Origin: Bacillota bacterium
Lineage (GTDB): Bacteria > Bacillota > Clostridia > Christensenellales > Aristaeellaceae
DNA length: 64,000 nt
Direction: 5' to 3'
Assembly: GCA_023421395.1 (NCBI GenBank)
Contig: JAEZTL010000029.1
Coordinates: 72,731-136,730 of the forward strand
Shown here: one piece after another, positions 1 through 8,837 of the stretch
Numbering within the stretch: the first letter of the stretch is position 1
Layout: each line of letters begins with the position of its first letter
Translations under genes and position numbers: made by a program
The notes under the pieces: model-generated
What the model was told of the DNA's origin: nothing
The model's input: only the letters and a program-made list of their open reading frames with translations
Databases searched by the model: none

Positions 1-1
1 C

Positions 2-1720
2 CCCGCGCTGTCGATGAGGATCTTTCGCGCGTTTGGCGACCGCACCCAATCTGCGGTGCGGCAGAACCCCTACCAGTTGGTGGAGCGTGTGGAAGGCATC
101 GGATTCAAGACCGCCGACGCCATCGCCCATTCGCTGGGGATCGAGCCGGAATCGCCGGAACGGCTCGGCTGTGCGCTTTCCTATGTGCTGGAGGAGGCGG
201 CCGGCGTCTCCGGCCACACGTACCTGCCCAGGGAGGCGCTGCTTCACGAGACCGCGCGCCTCACCGGCGCGCCGGAGGAGCTGATCGAAATCCAGCTTCG
301 GTCGCTGGCGCTTCAGGGCCGGCTGGTGTTCGCGCCCGCCGGCGGGAAGGACGCGGTATACCTCGCCAGATTCTACGAAGCGGAGGCGGAGGTCGCCCGG
401 CGGCTGACGCTTCTTCTGAGAATGGCGCCGCAGGCCGTGGAGGCGGAGGGCATCGCGCGGTACGAGCGCGAGTCCGGCGTCACGCTGGGTGCGGAGCAGC
501 GGGAGGCGGTGGCCCTGGCGGTTTCGGGCGCGGTGACAGTGATCACCGGCGGGCCGGGTACCGGCAAGACCACGGGCATCCGCTGCATCATCGAGATTCT
601 GTCGCGGCACGGCGCCGTGGCGCTCGCCGCGCCCACCGGTCGCGCCGCCAAGCGCATGACCGAAGCCACCGGCGCAGAGGCCAGAACCATCCATCGGTTG
701 CTGGAGTACGGCGGCGAGGAGGGCCTTTTTCAGCGGGATCAGGACAATCCCGTGGACGCGGATGCGGTGATTGTGGACGAGGTCAGCATGGTGGACACGC
801 TGCTCATGCGCTCGCTTCTAAGGGCGCTGAAGCCCGGCACGCGACTGATCCTGGTGGGCGATGCGGATCAGCTGCCCTCCGTGGGCGCGGGCAACGTGCT
901 GGGCGACCTGATCGAAAGCGGCGTGGTACCGCTCGTGCGATTGACCGAGATCTTCCGCCAGGCGCAGGAGAGCATGATCGTCGTCAACGCCCACCGCATC
1001 AATAGCGGCGAAATGCCCCTTTCCAACGGCAAGGCCAGCGACTTCTTCTTCGAGCGCATCGATGGCGCCGACAAAATCGCCCAGGCCGTGCTGGCGCTGG
1101 TATCGAAGCGGCTGCCCGGTTACCTGGGGGTTGATCCACTCCGCGCCATTCAGGTGATGGCGCCGATGAAAAAGGGCGAAGCGGGCGTCTACCGGCTGAA
1201 CCGGCTTTTGCAGGAGGCGCTGAATCCCGAACAGCACGGCATGGACACCCTCGTCCGGGGCGACACGGCGTTCCGCGCGGGCGACAAGGTCATGCAGATC
1301 AAGAACGACTATCAGATCGCCTGGGCCAGGGACGGCGAGGAGGGCCAGGGCGCCTTCAACGGCGACATCGGCTACGTGGAAGCCGTGGACTCCGAGGAGC
1401 GCACGCTGACCGTGCGCTTTGACGACGACCGGGTGATCGAGTACGGCGAGGCGGACCTTGAGGCGCTGGAACTGTCCTACTGCATCAGCGTACACAAAAG
1501 TCAGGGCAGCGAGTTCGACGCGGTGGTGCTGCCGCTTTCGGCGGGGCCGCCGGTGCTTCTGACGCGAAACCTTCTGTACACCGCGGTCACCCGCGCCAAG
1601 CGGCTCGTGGTGGCGGTGGGGCGGGAGGACGTGATGCGCCGGATGGTGGAGAACCGCCAGGTTTCGCGGCGCTTCAGCGCGCTGGCCGAGCGGCTGCGGG
1701 CGCTGGCGGAGGCGCGGTAA
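2..1720 (+). CDS. recD2: RecD2-type ATP-dependent DNA helicase, 5'-truncated by window edge
   Basis: SF1B 5'-3' DNA helicase of the RecD2 (RecD-like) family, acting in DNA repair and replication. The frame is open to the left edge, so the N-terminus is missing: 572 residues are visible against roughly 720-750 for the family. The visible start holds the helix-hairpin-helix region (VEGIGFKTAD). Counted from the first ATG at 14, Walker A (GGPGTGKTT) is at about residues 179-187, followed by a DEVSMVD Walker B motif, a GDADQLPSVG motif and the C-terminal UvrD-like segment with YTAVTRAK. The stop overlaps the ATG of comF by one base, which suggests translational coupling. Identity is secure; the true start lies outside the window. 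Confidence 0.95.
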   Translation, partial: PALSMRIFRAFGDRTQSAVRQNPYQLVERVEGIGFKTADAIAHSLGIEPESPERLGCALSYVLEEAAGVSGHTYLPREALLHETARLTGAPEELIEIQLRSLALQGRLVFAPAGGKDAVYLARFYEAEAEVARRLTLLLRMAPQAVEAEGIARYERESGVTLGAEQREAVALAVSGAVTVITGGPGTGKTTGIRCIIEILSRHGAVALAAPTGRAAKRMTEATGAEARTIHRLLEYGGEEGLFQRDQDNPVDADAVIVDEVSMVDTLLMRSLLRALKPGTRLILVGDADQLPSVGAGNVLGDLIESGVVPLVRLTEIFRQAQESMIVVNAHRINSGEMPLSNGKASDFFFERIDGADKIAQAVLALVSKRLPGYLGVDPLRAIQVMAPMKKGEAGVYRLNRLLQEALNPEQHGMDTLVRGDTAFRAGDKVMQIKNDYQIAWARDGEEGQGAFNGDIGYVEAVDSEERTLTVRFDDDRVIEYGEADLEALELSYCISVHKSQGSEFDAVVLPLSAGPPVLLTRNLLYTAVTRAKRLVVAVGREDVMRRMVENRQVSRRFSALAERLRALAEAR

Positions 1721-2475
1721 TGGTCTGGCCCGCGCTGGTCTGGGCGCTGATTCTGGAGGCGCTCTACCCATCCCAGGCCAATTGCATGGGCTGTGGCAGC
1801 CCTGCGGGGGCGGACGAGGGCTGGCTGTGCGAGGCCTGTGCGCGCCTGCTCGCGCCCGTGGCCGATCTCCCCGGTCCCCGCTGTCCGCGCTGCGGGCGGC
1901 CCCTTTCGGAAAGGCGTGGAACGCGCGGCTGCGAAACCTGCGGCGATTGGCCGGAGGGATTGGTGTCCGCCGCCCGCTTCGTTTACCCCTATCGCCGGCC
2001 GGTGAGCGGCATGATCCGCCGCATGAAGTATCAGAGCGTCGCCCGCATGGCGGACTGGATGGCCTGGGAGATGGAGACCGTGGTGCGCCGGGAATTGCCC
2101 GGGCCCGTGGACGCGGTGGTGCCGGTGCCGATGCATCCGCTGCGCCTCCGGGAGCGCGGCGTCAACCAGGCGGCGGCCATCGCAGGGGCTTTATCAGGGC
2201 GGCTGGGCGTGCCTTCGCTGGAAGCGCTCCGCCGCACCCGGGACACCGCCCAGCAGGCGCGGCTCACCGCCGCCGCGCGGCGGACCAACCTGGAAGGCGC
2301 GTTTGCCGCGTCGCCAGACGTCCGGGGCCTTCGCGTGCTGCTGGTGGACGATGTGCTGACCACCGGCGCCACCGCCCTCGCCTGCGCCCGCGCTCTTCGC
2401 GCGGCCGGCGCGGCGGACGTTCTCTTCGTCGCGCTGGCCGGCGCCATTGGCCACGGATCGTCACAACAAAAGTAA
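1720..2475 (+). CDS. comF: ComF family amidophosphoribosyltransferase-like protein
   Basis: ComFC-type protein of 251 residues, a phosphoribosyltransferase-fold protein linked to DNA uptake in naturally competent bacteria. The N-terminus carries zinc-finger cysteine pairs (CMGCG, CEAC, CPRCG, CETCG). The C-terminus has the PRPP-binding signature VLLVDDVLTTGATA. The ATG shares one base with the recD2 stop. comEC lies 9 kb downstream, so two competence-type genes are in the window, but no comFA is seen. A structured RNA gene follows directly. Confidence 0.92.
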   Translation: MVWPALVWALILEALYPSQANCMGCGSPAGADEGWLCEACARLLAPVADLPGPRCPRCGRPLSERRGTRGCETCGDWPEGLVSAARFVYPYRRPVSGMIRRMKYQSVARMADWMAWEMETVVRRELPGPVDAVVPVPMHPLRLRERGVNQAAAIAGALSGRLGVPSLEALRRTRDTAQQARLTAAARRTNLEGAFAASPDVRGLRVLLVDDVLTTGATALACARALRAAGAADVLFVALAGAIGHGSSQQK

Positions 2476-2516
2476 AAAAATGGGGCAACGTCGTAAAAAT
2501 GCCGTTAAAAAAACGC

Positions 2517-2545
2517 TTGCTTTTGCCGGGCAAATGCAGTATAAT
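2517..2545 (+). promoter_or_regulatory. Sigma-A-type promoter of the structured RNA
   Basis: TTGCTT at 2517-2522 and a perfect TATAAT at 2540-2545 are separated by 17 bp. The predicted transcription start (about 2552) coincides with the first base pair of the closing stem of the RNA that follows. Confidence 0.8.
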
Positions 2546-2551
2546 ACTTGT

Positions 2552-2775
2552 CGGTTGCCGATAGGCAGGTCTGTGGTTGAGAATCGATGCCAGTCGCAGG
2601 CGAAACGATCCACGTAACCCGGGCAATGTTCCGGCGAGCATGGTGCGGCTTAGAGGTAAGTCCGGCCAGCGTTAAGCTGAGAGGATCAGTAGTGGGGGGC
2701 GTTACCGCCCATGAGCGAACATCCCAGCCGGCGAGTGTGGGGGCAAAGACCAGGTCAGCTGTCCTTGGCAACCAA
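2552..2775 (+). ncRNA. Structured non-coding RNA, candidate raiA-motif RNA
   Basis: About 224 nt between comF and a zinc-ribbon gene with no credible reading frame. The ends form a 9-bp terminal stem: 2553-2561 pairs with 2765-2773 (GGTTGCC with GGCAACC, plus G-U and A-U). Inside is a 5-bp hairpin with a TTAC loop at 2697-2710, and several purine-rich single-stranded stretches. A strong promoter starts transcription exactly at the 5' strand of the terminal stem. raiA-motif RNAs of Firmicutes are a known class of about this size and are often found beside comF or raiA genes. That placement and the closed terminal stem are why I propose raiA; I could not align it to the covariance model. It may end as a free RNA or continue into the downstream gene. 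Confidence 0.6.
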
Positions 2776-2801
2776 CATATTGATCACAGGGGGAAATTCC
2801 A

Positions 2802-3083
2802 ATGTACGAGGACAAGACGCTGGTTTGCCGGGATTGTGGGAATGAGTTCGTGTTTACCGCCGGAGAGCAGGCCTTCTACGCGGAAAAGGGCTTCCAGAAT
2901 GAGCCTACCCGTTGCAAGTCCTGCCGCGACTCCCGCAAGGCCAGCCGTGGGACGCAGGGCGAGCCCCGCGAGATGTTCGAGACCGTTTGCGCAGAGTGCG
3001 GCAAGCCCACCCGCGTTCCGTTCGTTCCAAAGAGCGACCGACCGATCTATTGCAGCGAGTGCTTTGCCGCCCGCCGTCAGTAG
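2802..3083 (+). CDS. Zinc-ribbon domain protein (CxxC-x17-CxxC type)
   Basis: A 93-residue protein with four CxxC pairs arranged as two zinc ribbons: CRDC and CKSC in the N-terminal half, CAEC and CSEC in the C-terminal half. This fits the small zinc-ribbon proteins common in Firmicutes, whose function is unknown. The start is supported by a purine-rich GGGGG run at 2789-2793. The gene lies directly behind the structured RNA and is followed by a strong terminator, so RNA and gene may form one transcription unit. Confidence 0.85.
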   Translation: MYEDKTLVCRDCGNEFVFTAGEQAFYAEKGFQNEPTRCKSCRDSRKASRGTQGEPREMFETVCAECGKPTRVPFVPKSDRPIYCSECFAARRQ

Positions 3084-3093
3084 TTAATCATTC

Positions 3094-3126
3094 AAACGGC
3101 CGCCGCATTTCGCGGCGGCCGTTTTT
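3094..3126 (+). terminator. Rho-independent terminator
   Basis: A 13-bp stem (3094-3106 with 3112-3124), 5-nt loop and T run at 3122-3126, just after the zinc-ribbon gene. Confidence 0.9.
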
Positions 3127-3162
3127 ATGCCAAAAAACCGCTCCTTCGCGTGGAAGAGCGGT

Positions 3163-3319
3163 TGATACCAATCCCAAACAATCATGCATCGTTGCGGCGG
3201 TCCTTTTCGCGCAGGGCGGTGTCACGCTCCGCGCAACGCAGCTGCGCTTCGTTCTGGCTCCTTGCCCTGCATCGAAAAATCCCTGCCGCTCTTGCAATAA
3301 TATTTCGTATAGGTATGAG
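3163..3319. repeat. Dispersed intergenic repeat, copy C
   Basis: Begins with GATACCAATCCC and ends with GTATAGGTATGAG, an imperfect inverted repeat of the start. It shares an internal GGCTCCTTG(C/T)(C/T) block (3256-3264) with four other copies in the window. Non-coding, between the zinc-ribbon gene terminator and the end of the carboxypeptidase gene. Confidence 0.6.
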
Positions 3320-3341
3320 AGGGCTTGGATCTCCCGGAGGG

Positions 3342-4781
3342 TCAGCGATAGCTGCGGTAGCGGGAGTAGGCCATCTGCTGACGGCGGCGCAGTTCGCGGT
3401 AGCGCCGCTTGCGCCGGATCGCGTGTTGGATGCGCAGCAACACGATCAAAAGCACCACCAGGCCGAATAGTCCCAGCAGGATCCAGATCAGGCTGTAATC
3501 CACGGTGTCCGCCCAGGGGACGATCTCACCCAGCGCGGACACCGGCTTGATCTCCTGGACATCCCGGCTGGCGATGACCGTACCGGAAAACGCGCTGCCG
3601 TCATCCGCCGTGTAGGAGATGCTGCCCAAGATGTCTCCCTCGCGGATGGGGGCGACGAGGGTAGAAGTGTACTGCACGGAAACCTTGCTCATGATGTCCC
3701 GGGAGGTTTCGGCAAGATCGTCCGGCAGGCAGGTAACGCTGTAGTTGCCGATAGAGCCGCCGGGAACCACCGTCAATTCCACAAGGCCTGAACCCGCGTC
3801 CTCGCTGTCGGCGTTTTTGATGGTGGCGTACAGCGGATTGGCATCGTAGATCTTGTTGAAGGCGTAGGTCTTGTATTGGGCGAAGCCGTACTCCATCAAC
3901 CGCTTGGTGTCGGTCCACTTGCCGTTTTTGGTGGTCTTGAGCGTGACCGAGATCAGCGACGCGCCGTTTTTCTTGGCCGCGCCGACGAAGCAGTGCGCCG
4001 CCTTTGAGTGATAGCCCGTCTTGACGCCGACCTCGTACTCGTAGTAGTAGGGCGAGGTTTTGACGAACATCGCGTTGCTGGTCGCCAGTTTGAGCTTCTC
4101 GCGCTTCTCCGTAGCGGACATGGTGTAGCTTTTGGCCGACACGATTTCGCGGAAGGTGGCGTTTTTCATCGCCTCCCGGGTGATGAGGGCCAGATCTCTG
4201 GCGGTGGTATAATGGGTCTCGTCCTGATAGCCGTGGGGGTTTGCGAAGTGGGTGTTCTCACAGCCCAGTTCCCGCGCCCGCTGGTTCATCATGGCGACAA
4301 AATTGTCCACCGAACCCGCGACGATCACGGCCACGGCCACCGCGCCATCGTTGCCGGAGCGCATCATCAGGCCGTACAGAAGGTCGATGAAGGGCATCTT
4401 TTCGCCGGGGGTCACCGGCACCAGCGAAGAGTCCTTGGGGACCTTGGACGCTTCCTTCGGGATGGTGACGGTTTCGTTCAGGCGGCCGGACTCCAGCGCC
4501 AGAAGACAGGTCATCACCTTGGTGGTGCTGGCGGGATAGAGCTTTTCGTCGGCGTTTTTTTCAAACAATACCCGCCCGGTCTTGTAGTCCATGACCACCG
4601 CGGCCTCGCCCTCGATGTCGTCGGCGTTCAGGTTTCCGGGGTTGTTTGCGTCGTAGGTGTCTACCTTTTTGGCGGCGGTCGTCTCGGCCCGCGCCGGCTC
4701 AAGAAATACGGCGCTCAACGCGACGGCGGTCGAGAGCCACAGGGCGAGAAGGATCAGTAAGAGATTTGGACGCCTGGTCAA
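3342..4781 (-). CDS. D-alanyl-D-alanine carboxypeptidase, DacF type (peptidase S11)
   Basis: Penicillin-binding carboxypeptidase that trims the terminal D-Ala of peptidoglycan stem peptides outside the membrane. From the chosen start it has a signal peptide (about residues 1-32, ending ARA), the SxxK motif STTK at 85-88, an SGN motif near 142 and KTG near 250. A C-terminal beta domain follows, then a membrane segment and a basic tail rich in Arg/Tyr, so the protein is probably anchored at both ends. I chose the TTG at 4781 because GGAAAGGG lies about 9 nt upstream and a clean signal peptide follows. The in-frame GTG at 4826 has no Shine-Dalgarno site and would add 15 residues. Confidence 0.92.
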   Translation of the reverse strand: MTRRPNLLLILLALWLSTAVALSAVFLEPARAETTAAKKVDTYDANNPGNLNADDIEGEAAVVMDYKTGRVLFEKNADEKLYPASTTKVMTCLLALESGRLNETVTIPKEASKVPKDSSLVPVTPGEKMPFIDLLYGLMMRSGNDGAVAVAVIVAGSVDNFVAMMNQRARELGCENTHFANPHGYQDETHYTTARDLALITREAMKNATFREIVSAKSYTMSATEKREKLKLATSNAMFVKTSPYYYEYEVGVKTGYHSKAAHCFVGAAKKNGASLISVTLKTTKNGKWTDTKRLMEYGFAQYKTYAFNKIYDANPLYATIKNADSEDAGSGLVELTVVPGGSIGNYSVTCLPDDLAETSRDIMSKVSVQYTSTLVAPIREGDILGSISYTADDGSAFSGTVIASRDVQEIKPVSALGEIVPWADTVDYSLIWILLGLFGLVVLLIVLLRIQHAIRRKRRYRELRRRQQMAYSRYRSYR

Positions 4782-4906
4782 TGCGCGAACACCCTTTCCG
4801 GCATGCCCGCGAAAAGGCGCGGGCACACATCAGTCAGTATATCACTTATGACGAAATTTGTACAGATATAGTTGGATGTAAAATCCTAACATCCCCCTGT
4901 GCGCAC

Positions 4907-4935
4907 TTGTTTTTTTTCGAAAAGCTGGGTATAAT
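4907..4935 (+). promoter_or_regulatory. Promoter of the two-component operon
   Basis: TTGTTT at 4907-4912, 17-bp spacer, TATAAT at 4930-4935, about 100 bp ahead of the response regulator ATG. Confidence 0.75.
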
Positions 4936-5036
4936 TGAATTGTTGTAAAGGCAATCTGCCCTCTGATAAACAGGCGGGGCGGCGAACCGGCGGCATGGGG
5001 CCGGGCCTGCTGTCCCCCGGAGAGGATGACGACCCG

Positions 5037-5729
5037 ATGGCAAAGCGAATTTTGATTGTTGACGATGAGCCACTCATCGTCAAAGGTTTAAAATACAGCT
5101 TGGAGCAGGACGGCTATGAGACCGCCTCCGCGGCGGACGGCGAGGAGGCCGTACAGACTTTTTTCGCGGGGCAATACGATCTGGTGCTGCTGGACGTCAT
5201 GCTGCCCAAATTCAGCGGCATCGAAGTCTGCCAGCGCATCCGCGAAAAGAGCAACGTGCCCATCATCATGCTGACCGCCAAGGGTGAGGACATGGACAAG
5301 ATCCTGGGCCTTGAGTACGGCGCGGACGATTATATGACCAAGCCCTTTAATATTTTGGAGGTCAAGGCCCGCATCAAGACCATCCTGCGCCGCACCGGCC
5401 AGATGTCCCGGGGTATCGACGCGCGCACAATCACCGTCCGCGACATGGTCATCAACCTCAACAACCGCTCCGTGGTTGTCGGAGACCGGGATGTCAATCT
5501 GACCGCCAAGGAGTTCGATCTTCTGCAGCTCTTCGCCACCAACCGCGGCAAGGTGTTCAGCCGCGAGGCGCTGCTGGAGACCATCTGGAAGTACGACTAT
5601 CTGGGCGATCTGCGCACGGTGGACGTGCACATCCGCCGCCTGCGCGAAAAAATCGAAAAAAATCCCGCCCAGCCGGAATTTATCTTTACCAAATGGGGCG
5701 TGGGCTACTACTTTACCGACAAGGACTAG
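5037..5729 (+). CDS. OmpR/PhoB-family response regulator
   Basis: DNA-binding response regulator of 230 residues. The receiver domain has acidic D9/D10, phosphoacceptor D53 (LLDVML), T80 and K102. It is followed by a winged-helix domain (LTAKEFDLLQLF through the GVGYYF hairpin). The start at 5037 is set by GGAGAGG 11 nt upstream; in-frame sequence further upstream is the leader. It is paired with the histidine kinase downstream. The overall make-up resembles WalR/PhoP regulators of cell-envelope genes, and it sits beside a carboxypeptidase, but the target genes are not known. Confidence 0.93.
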   Translation: MAKRILIVDDEPLIVKGLKYSLEQDGYETASAADGEEAVQTFFAGQYDLVLLDVMLPKFSGIEVCQRIREKSNVPIIMLTAKGEDMDKILGLEYGADDYMTKPFNILEVKARIKTILRRTGQMSRGIDARTITVRDMVINLNNRSVVVGDRDVNLTAKEFDLLQLFATNRGKVFSREALLETIWKYDYLGDLRTVDVHIRRLREKIEKNPAQPEFIFTKWGVGYYFTDKD

Positions 5730-5783
5730 CGGGCCGCGCCAGGGGCCGCGCGGCCCGCGGGGCGCGTTTTGCCAGCGCGACTG

Positions 5784-5831
5784 ACGCGCAAACGGGGAGT
5801 GGGCTATCATTTTGTCGACGAGGGCCAGAAC
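5784..5831 (+). other. Vestigial copy of a response-regulator C-terminus
   Basis: One reading frame from 5784 encodes TRKRGVGYHFVDEGQ, which closely parallels TKWGVGYYFTDKD, the end of the regulator that stops at 5729. This frame is not that of the kinase; it runs across the kinase TTG start, and the kinase ribosome-binding site (GGGGAG) lies inside it. Probably the scar of a tandem duplication and deletion. Confidence 0.5.
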
Positions 5832-7287
5832 CTTCCTATACTCCATCCGGTGGAGAATTGTGCTCGCCTACCTGCTCATCATCTGCGTCGCGTTCCTGGT
5901 GGTCGCGGCCAGCTTGATCCGCATGGTGGGCGAATATCTGTTTGAACAGAAAGTACGCGAGGAGCAGCGCGTCACCGACAACCTGGCGCAGCAGCTGACC
6001 GGCTTTCTGGCCGCGGACGATGCCGACAACCTGTATAAGGCGGTTTATGCCGCGTCCCAGAACGCCGCCCGCGTGATGGTGGTGGATCTTCTGGGCGTGG
6101 TGCAGGCGGACGGCTATTCGGAGTATAACGGCAGGCGGCTCAACCTGGGCGAGGTGGCCGCAAGTCTCGCCGGGCAAGGATCGGCCTACGGCTATTACGA
6201 GGCCAGCGCGCAGAGCGCCGGCTGGCTGGGTCGGGATCAGGACGCGGACGGGCAGATGGTGGGCGTGTACACCGCGCCGATGCTGTCCGGCGGCAAGTTG
6301 GCGGGCGCGGTGGTCTATTCCTCGATGGCCCAGGACGTGTACCAGAGCCTGACGCAGATGCAGCGCCAGATGACGCTGTGGCTTCTGCTGGTGGCCCTCT
6401 CGGTCCTGATCCTGAGCCTCATGGTGTCCCGCATCTTCACCCGGCCCATCGACGAGCTTAGCCAGGGCATATCCCGCATGACGCAGGGCGACCTGACCAG
6501 CCGCGTCACCGTACAGGGGCGCAATGAATTCGCGCAGCTGGCTTCGGCGTTCAACATGATGTGCGAGCGGCTGGAACGGCTGGACCAGACCCGAAACCAG
6601 TTCGTATCCAACGCGTCCCACGAGCTGAAAACCCCCCTTTCCACGATGAAGATTCTCAGCGAGACGCTGCTGTATCAGGAGCAGTGCGATCTCGACATGC
6701 AAAAGGAATTCCTGTCCGACATCAACAAGGAGATCGACCGGCTTAATTCCATCATCAACGATCTTTTGACGCTGGTGCACATGGACGACCGCGGTGTGAC
6801 CAAGCTTCAGCCGCAGCTGCTCTCGCTGGATAAGCTGGTGCAGGACGCCGCCCGGCGGTTACGGCCGCTGGCGGAGGGCCGCCAGATCGCGCTGGATGTG
6901 GCCGTCCGCGACCAGATCGACACCATGGGCGATCCGATGAAGCTGGAGCAGGTGTTCTACAACCTGATCGACAACGCCATCAAGTATACGCCAAGCGGCG
7001 GCAAGGTCCGGGTGGAGATTGCCCGCGCGGGCAAGAAGGCGGTGGTCAAGGTGATTGACAACGGCATCGGCATCCCCAAGGCCGACCAGCTGCATGTGTT
7101 CGACCGCTTCTACCGGGTGGATAAGGCGCGCTCCCGCGATACCGGCGGTACCGGGTTGGGGCTTGCCATCGTCAAGCAGATCGTGCTGCTCCATGAGGGC
7201 AGCGTGACCGTCTCTTCCGAGGAGGAGAAGGGATCCACCTTTACGGTGGAGCTGCCGATCATCAACCTGCAGTATATTGGAGGATAA
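5812..7287 (+). CDS. Sensor histidine kinase (HAMP, HisKA, HATPase)
   Basis: Membrane sensor kinase of 491 residues, partner of the regulator upstream. TM1 is at about residues 16-36, the extracellular sensor region at 40-185, TM2 at 187-207 and HAMP at 208-262. The H box SNASHELKTP has H270 as phosphoacceptor. The C-terminal ATPase domain carries N (NLIDNAIKY), G1 (DNGIGIP), F and G2 (GGTGLGLAI) boxes. The start is a TTG at 5812 with GGGGAG about 12 nt upstream; later starts would cut into TM1. The next gene begins one base after the stop, so the three genes are one operon. PhoR/WalK-like architecture without a PAS domain. Confidence 0.92.
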   Translation: MSTRARTFLYSIRWRIVLAYLLIICVAFLVVAASLIRMVGEYLFEQKVREEQRVTDNLAQQLTGFLAADDADNLYKAVYAASQNAARVMVVDLLGVVQADGYSEYNGRRLNLGEVAASLAGQGSAYGYYEASAQSAGWLGRDQDADGQMVGVYTAPMLSGGKLAGAVVYSSMAQDVYQSLTQMQRQMTLWLLLVALSVLILSLMVSRIFTRPIDELSQGISRMTQGDLTSRVTVQGRNEFAQLASAFNMMCERLERLDQTRNQFVSNASHELKTPLSTMKILSETLLYQEQCDLDMQKEFLSDINKEIDRLNSIINDLLTLVHMDDRGVTKLQPQLLSLDKLVQDAARRLRPLAEGRQIALDVAVRDQIDTMGDPMKLEQVFYNLIDNAIKYTPSGGKVRVEIARAGKKAVVKVIDNGIGIPKADQLHVFDRFYRVDKARSRDTGGTGLGLAIVKQIVLLHEGSVTVSSEEEKGSTFTVELPIINLQYIGG

Positions 7288-7288
7288 C

Positions 7289-8779
7289 GTGAAACGACTT
7301 CTTGCGCGCATGGCGGCCGTCCTCGCGCTCACGGCGCTGCTTTCGGGCTGCGCCTCGCTGTCGTTCGTGCCGGAGCGCGCCAACGTCAGCCGGACGCTGC
7401 CGCCCGCCGCGGACGACGGCTTGGCCGCGCCGGTGGGAGACAGCGCGGCGGAGTACACCGGGCGCTTTACGCTCAATTACATCGCCTCCGACCAGCAGGC
7501 ACTGGTGGCGGTCAGCCGCACGATGCGCCTGACCAGCGAGGATCTGCTGGCGGAAAAGGTCATGGAGCGGCTGCTGGATCCGCCGGATACGCTGCCCGGC
7601 GTGCTGCCCATCGCGCCGGAAGGCACGAAGCTGATCTGGGTTGAGCAGTCTGAGGGCGTCGCCACGGTCAACCTGTCCGTGGACGTGCTCTCGCTGACCG
7701 AGCAGGAGCTGACATGGATGCGCGCCGCCATCGCGGGTACGCTGGTGGGTACCGACGGCATTCAGTACGTGAACGTTCTCGTTGGCGGCAAGGAGGAGAG
7801 CGCGCTGACGCTGCCTACCGGCGCGCTGACCAGAACCGACGGCAACCTGACCGCGCTGTGGGCGCAGCAGGAGGCGGACCAGGATCGGTTCCAGCAGCCA
7901 AACGGCCGGCTGGACCGGAACGCCACGCTGTACTTCCCGTCCCAGGATGGATCGTACCTGCTGCCGGAGGTGCGCGCCGTGCGCTTTTCGGACGAAAACT
8001 ACGCGCTGGAGCTGGTCCGCCAGTTGGCCGCGGGCGGTGAAAATGGCGGCGGGATGCCGGATGGCGAGATCCTCACCGCCGACCCGACCATCGACACGCT
8101 GGACGATGGCCGCCGCGTGATCACGCTGAAGCTGAACGCCGGGTTTGAGGACGCGCTCACCCAGTCCGGCAGTCAGCCGGGGCTCACCTACGGCGCGCTG
8201 GCGCTGACGTTGTGCCGCTTCGTGCCGGAGATCGACGCGCTGCGGATCACCGTCGGCGGCGCGCCGCTGGAGCAGATCGGGCTGGGCGACCGGGTGTTGA
8301 CGCCCGCGGACGGCGTCGTCGGCCCCGACGACTTTGACAGCCTGATCGGACGCGTGGCCGAGGTATACCTGACCGACGCCGCCACCGGCAAGCTGCGCGT
8401 TGTCAGCCGCGCCATAGAGCGCGGCGCCGCGCTGTCGCCCCGGGTGCTGGTGGAGCAGGTACTTTCAGGCCCCGGCATCTACGAAACCGGCGTTCTGGCG
8501 GCGGCGCCCCAGGGCGTGAGCAAGGCGGACATCGAGGGCGTGCGCATTGAAAACGGCGTGGCGCTGGTCAACCTGTCCGGAAACTTCTACCGCTGTTGCC
8601 AGCAGATGGACGAGGCGGCCGAGCGCAACCTGGTCTACGCGCTGGTGAACACGCTGTGCGGCCTTCAGCCGGTCAACAAGGTGCGCTTCTTCATCGAAGG
8701 CCAGTCGGTGGACGCGCTGGTCACCGCCATCAGCCTGCGCGGCGCGCTGTTGCCCAATCCCGGTATCGTGGTGAAATGA
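7289..8779 (+). CDS. GerMN-domain lipoprotein
   Basis: Lipoprotein of 496 residues. The GTG at 7289 follows GGAGG by 5 nt, and the signal peptide ends in a lipobox LLSGC (Cys21). Two GerMN-like (sporulation and germination) domains can be seen, each with motifs such as GVATVNLSVDV and GVALVNLSGNFY, in an arrangement reminiscent of LpqB, the partner of the actinobacterial MtrAB system. Co-transcription with a two-component pair supports a similar accessory or sensor role on the outer face of the membrane. This functional link is inference. Confidence 0.82.
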   Translation: MKRLLARMAAVLALTALLSGCASLSFVPERANVSRTLPPAADDGLAAPVGDSAAEYTGRFTLNYIASDQQALVAVSRTMRLTSEDLLAEKVMERLLDPPDTLPGVLPIAPEGTKLIWVEQSEGVATVNLSVDVLSLTEQELTWMRAAIAGTLVGTDGIQYVNVLVGGKEESALTLPTGALTRTDGNLTALWAQQEADQDRFQQPNGRLDRNATLYFPSQDGSYLLPEVRAVRFSDENYALELVRQLAAGGENGGGMPDGEILTADPTIDTLDDGRRVITLKLNAGFEDALTQSGSQPGLTYGALALTLCRFVPEIDALRITVGGAPLEQIGLGDRVLTPADGVVGPDDFDSLIGRVAEVYLTDAATGKLRVVSRAIERGAALSPRVLVEQVLSGPGIYETGVLAAAPQGVSKADIEGVRIENGVALVNLSGNFYRCCQQMDEAAERNLVYALVNTLCGLQPVNKVRFFIEGQSVDALVTAISLRGALLPNPGIVVK

Positions 8780-8809
8780 GTGGAAAGGCGGGGCTTTTCC
8801 ATAAGCTGA

Positions 8810-8834
8810 GGGCCGGCTTCCCGCCGGCCCTTTT
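8810..8834 (+). terminator. Terminator between convergent genes
   Basis: GGGCCGGC (8810-8817) pairs with GCCGGCCC (8823-8830), followed by TTTT. It lies just before the convergent end of the asparagine synthetase-like gene. Confidence 0.85.
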
Positions 8835-8837
8835 CCA

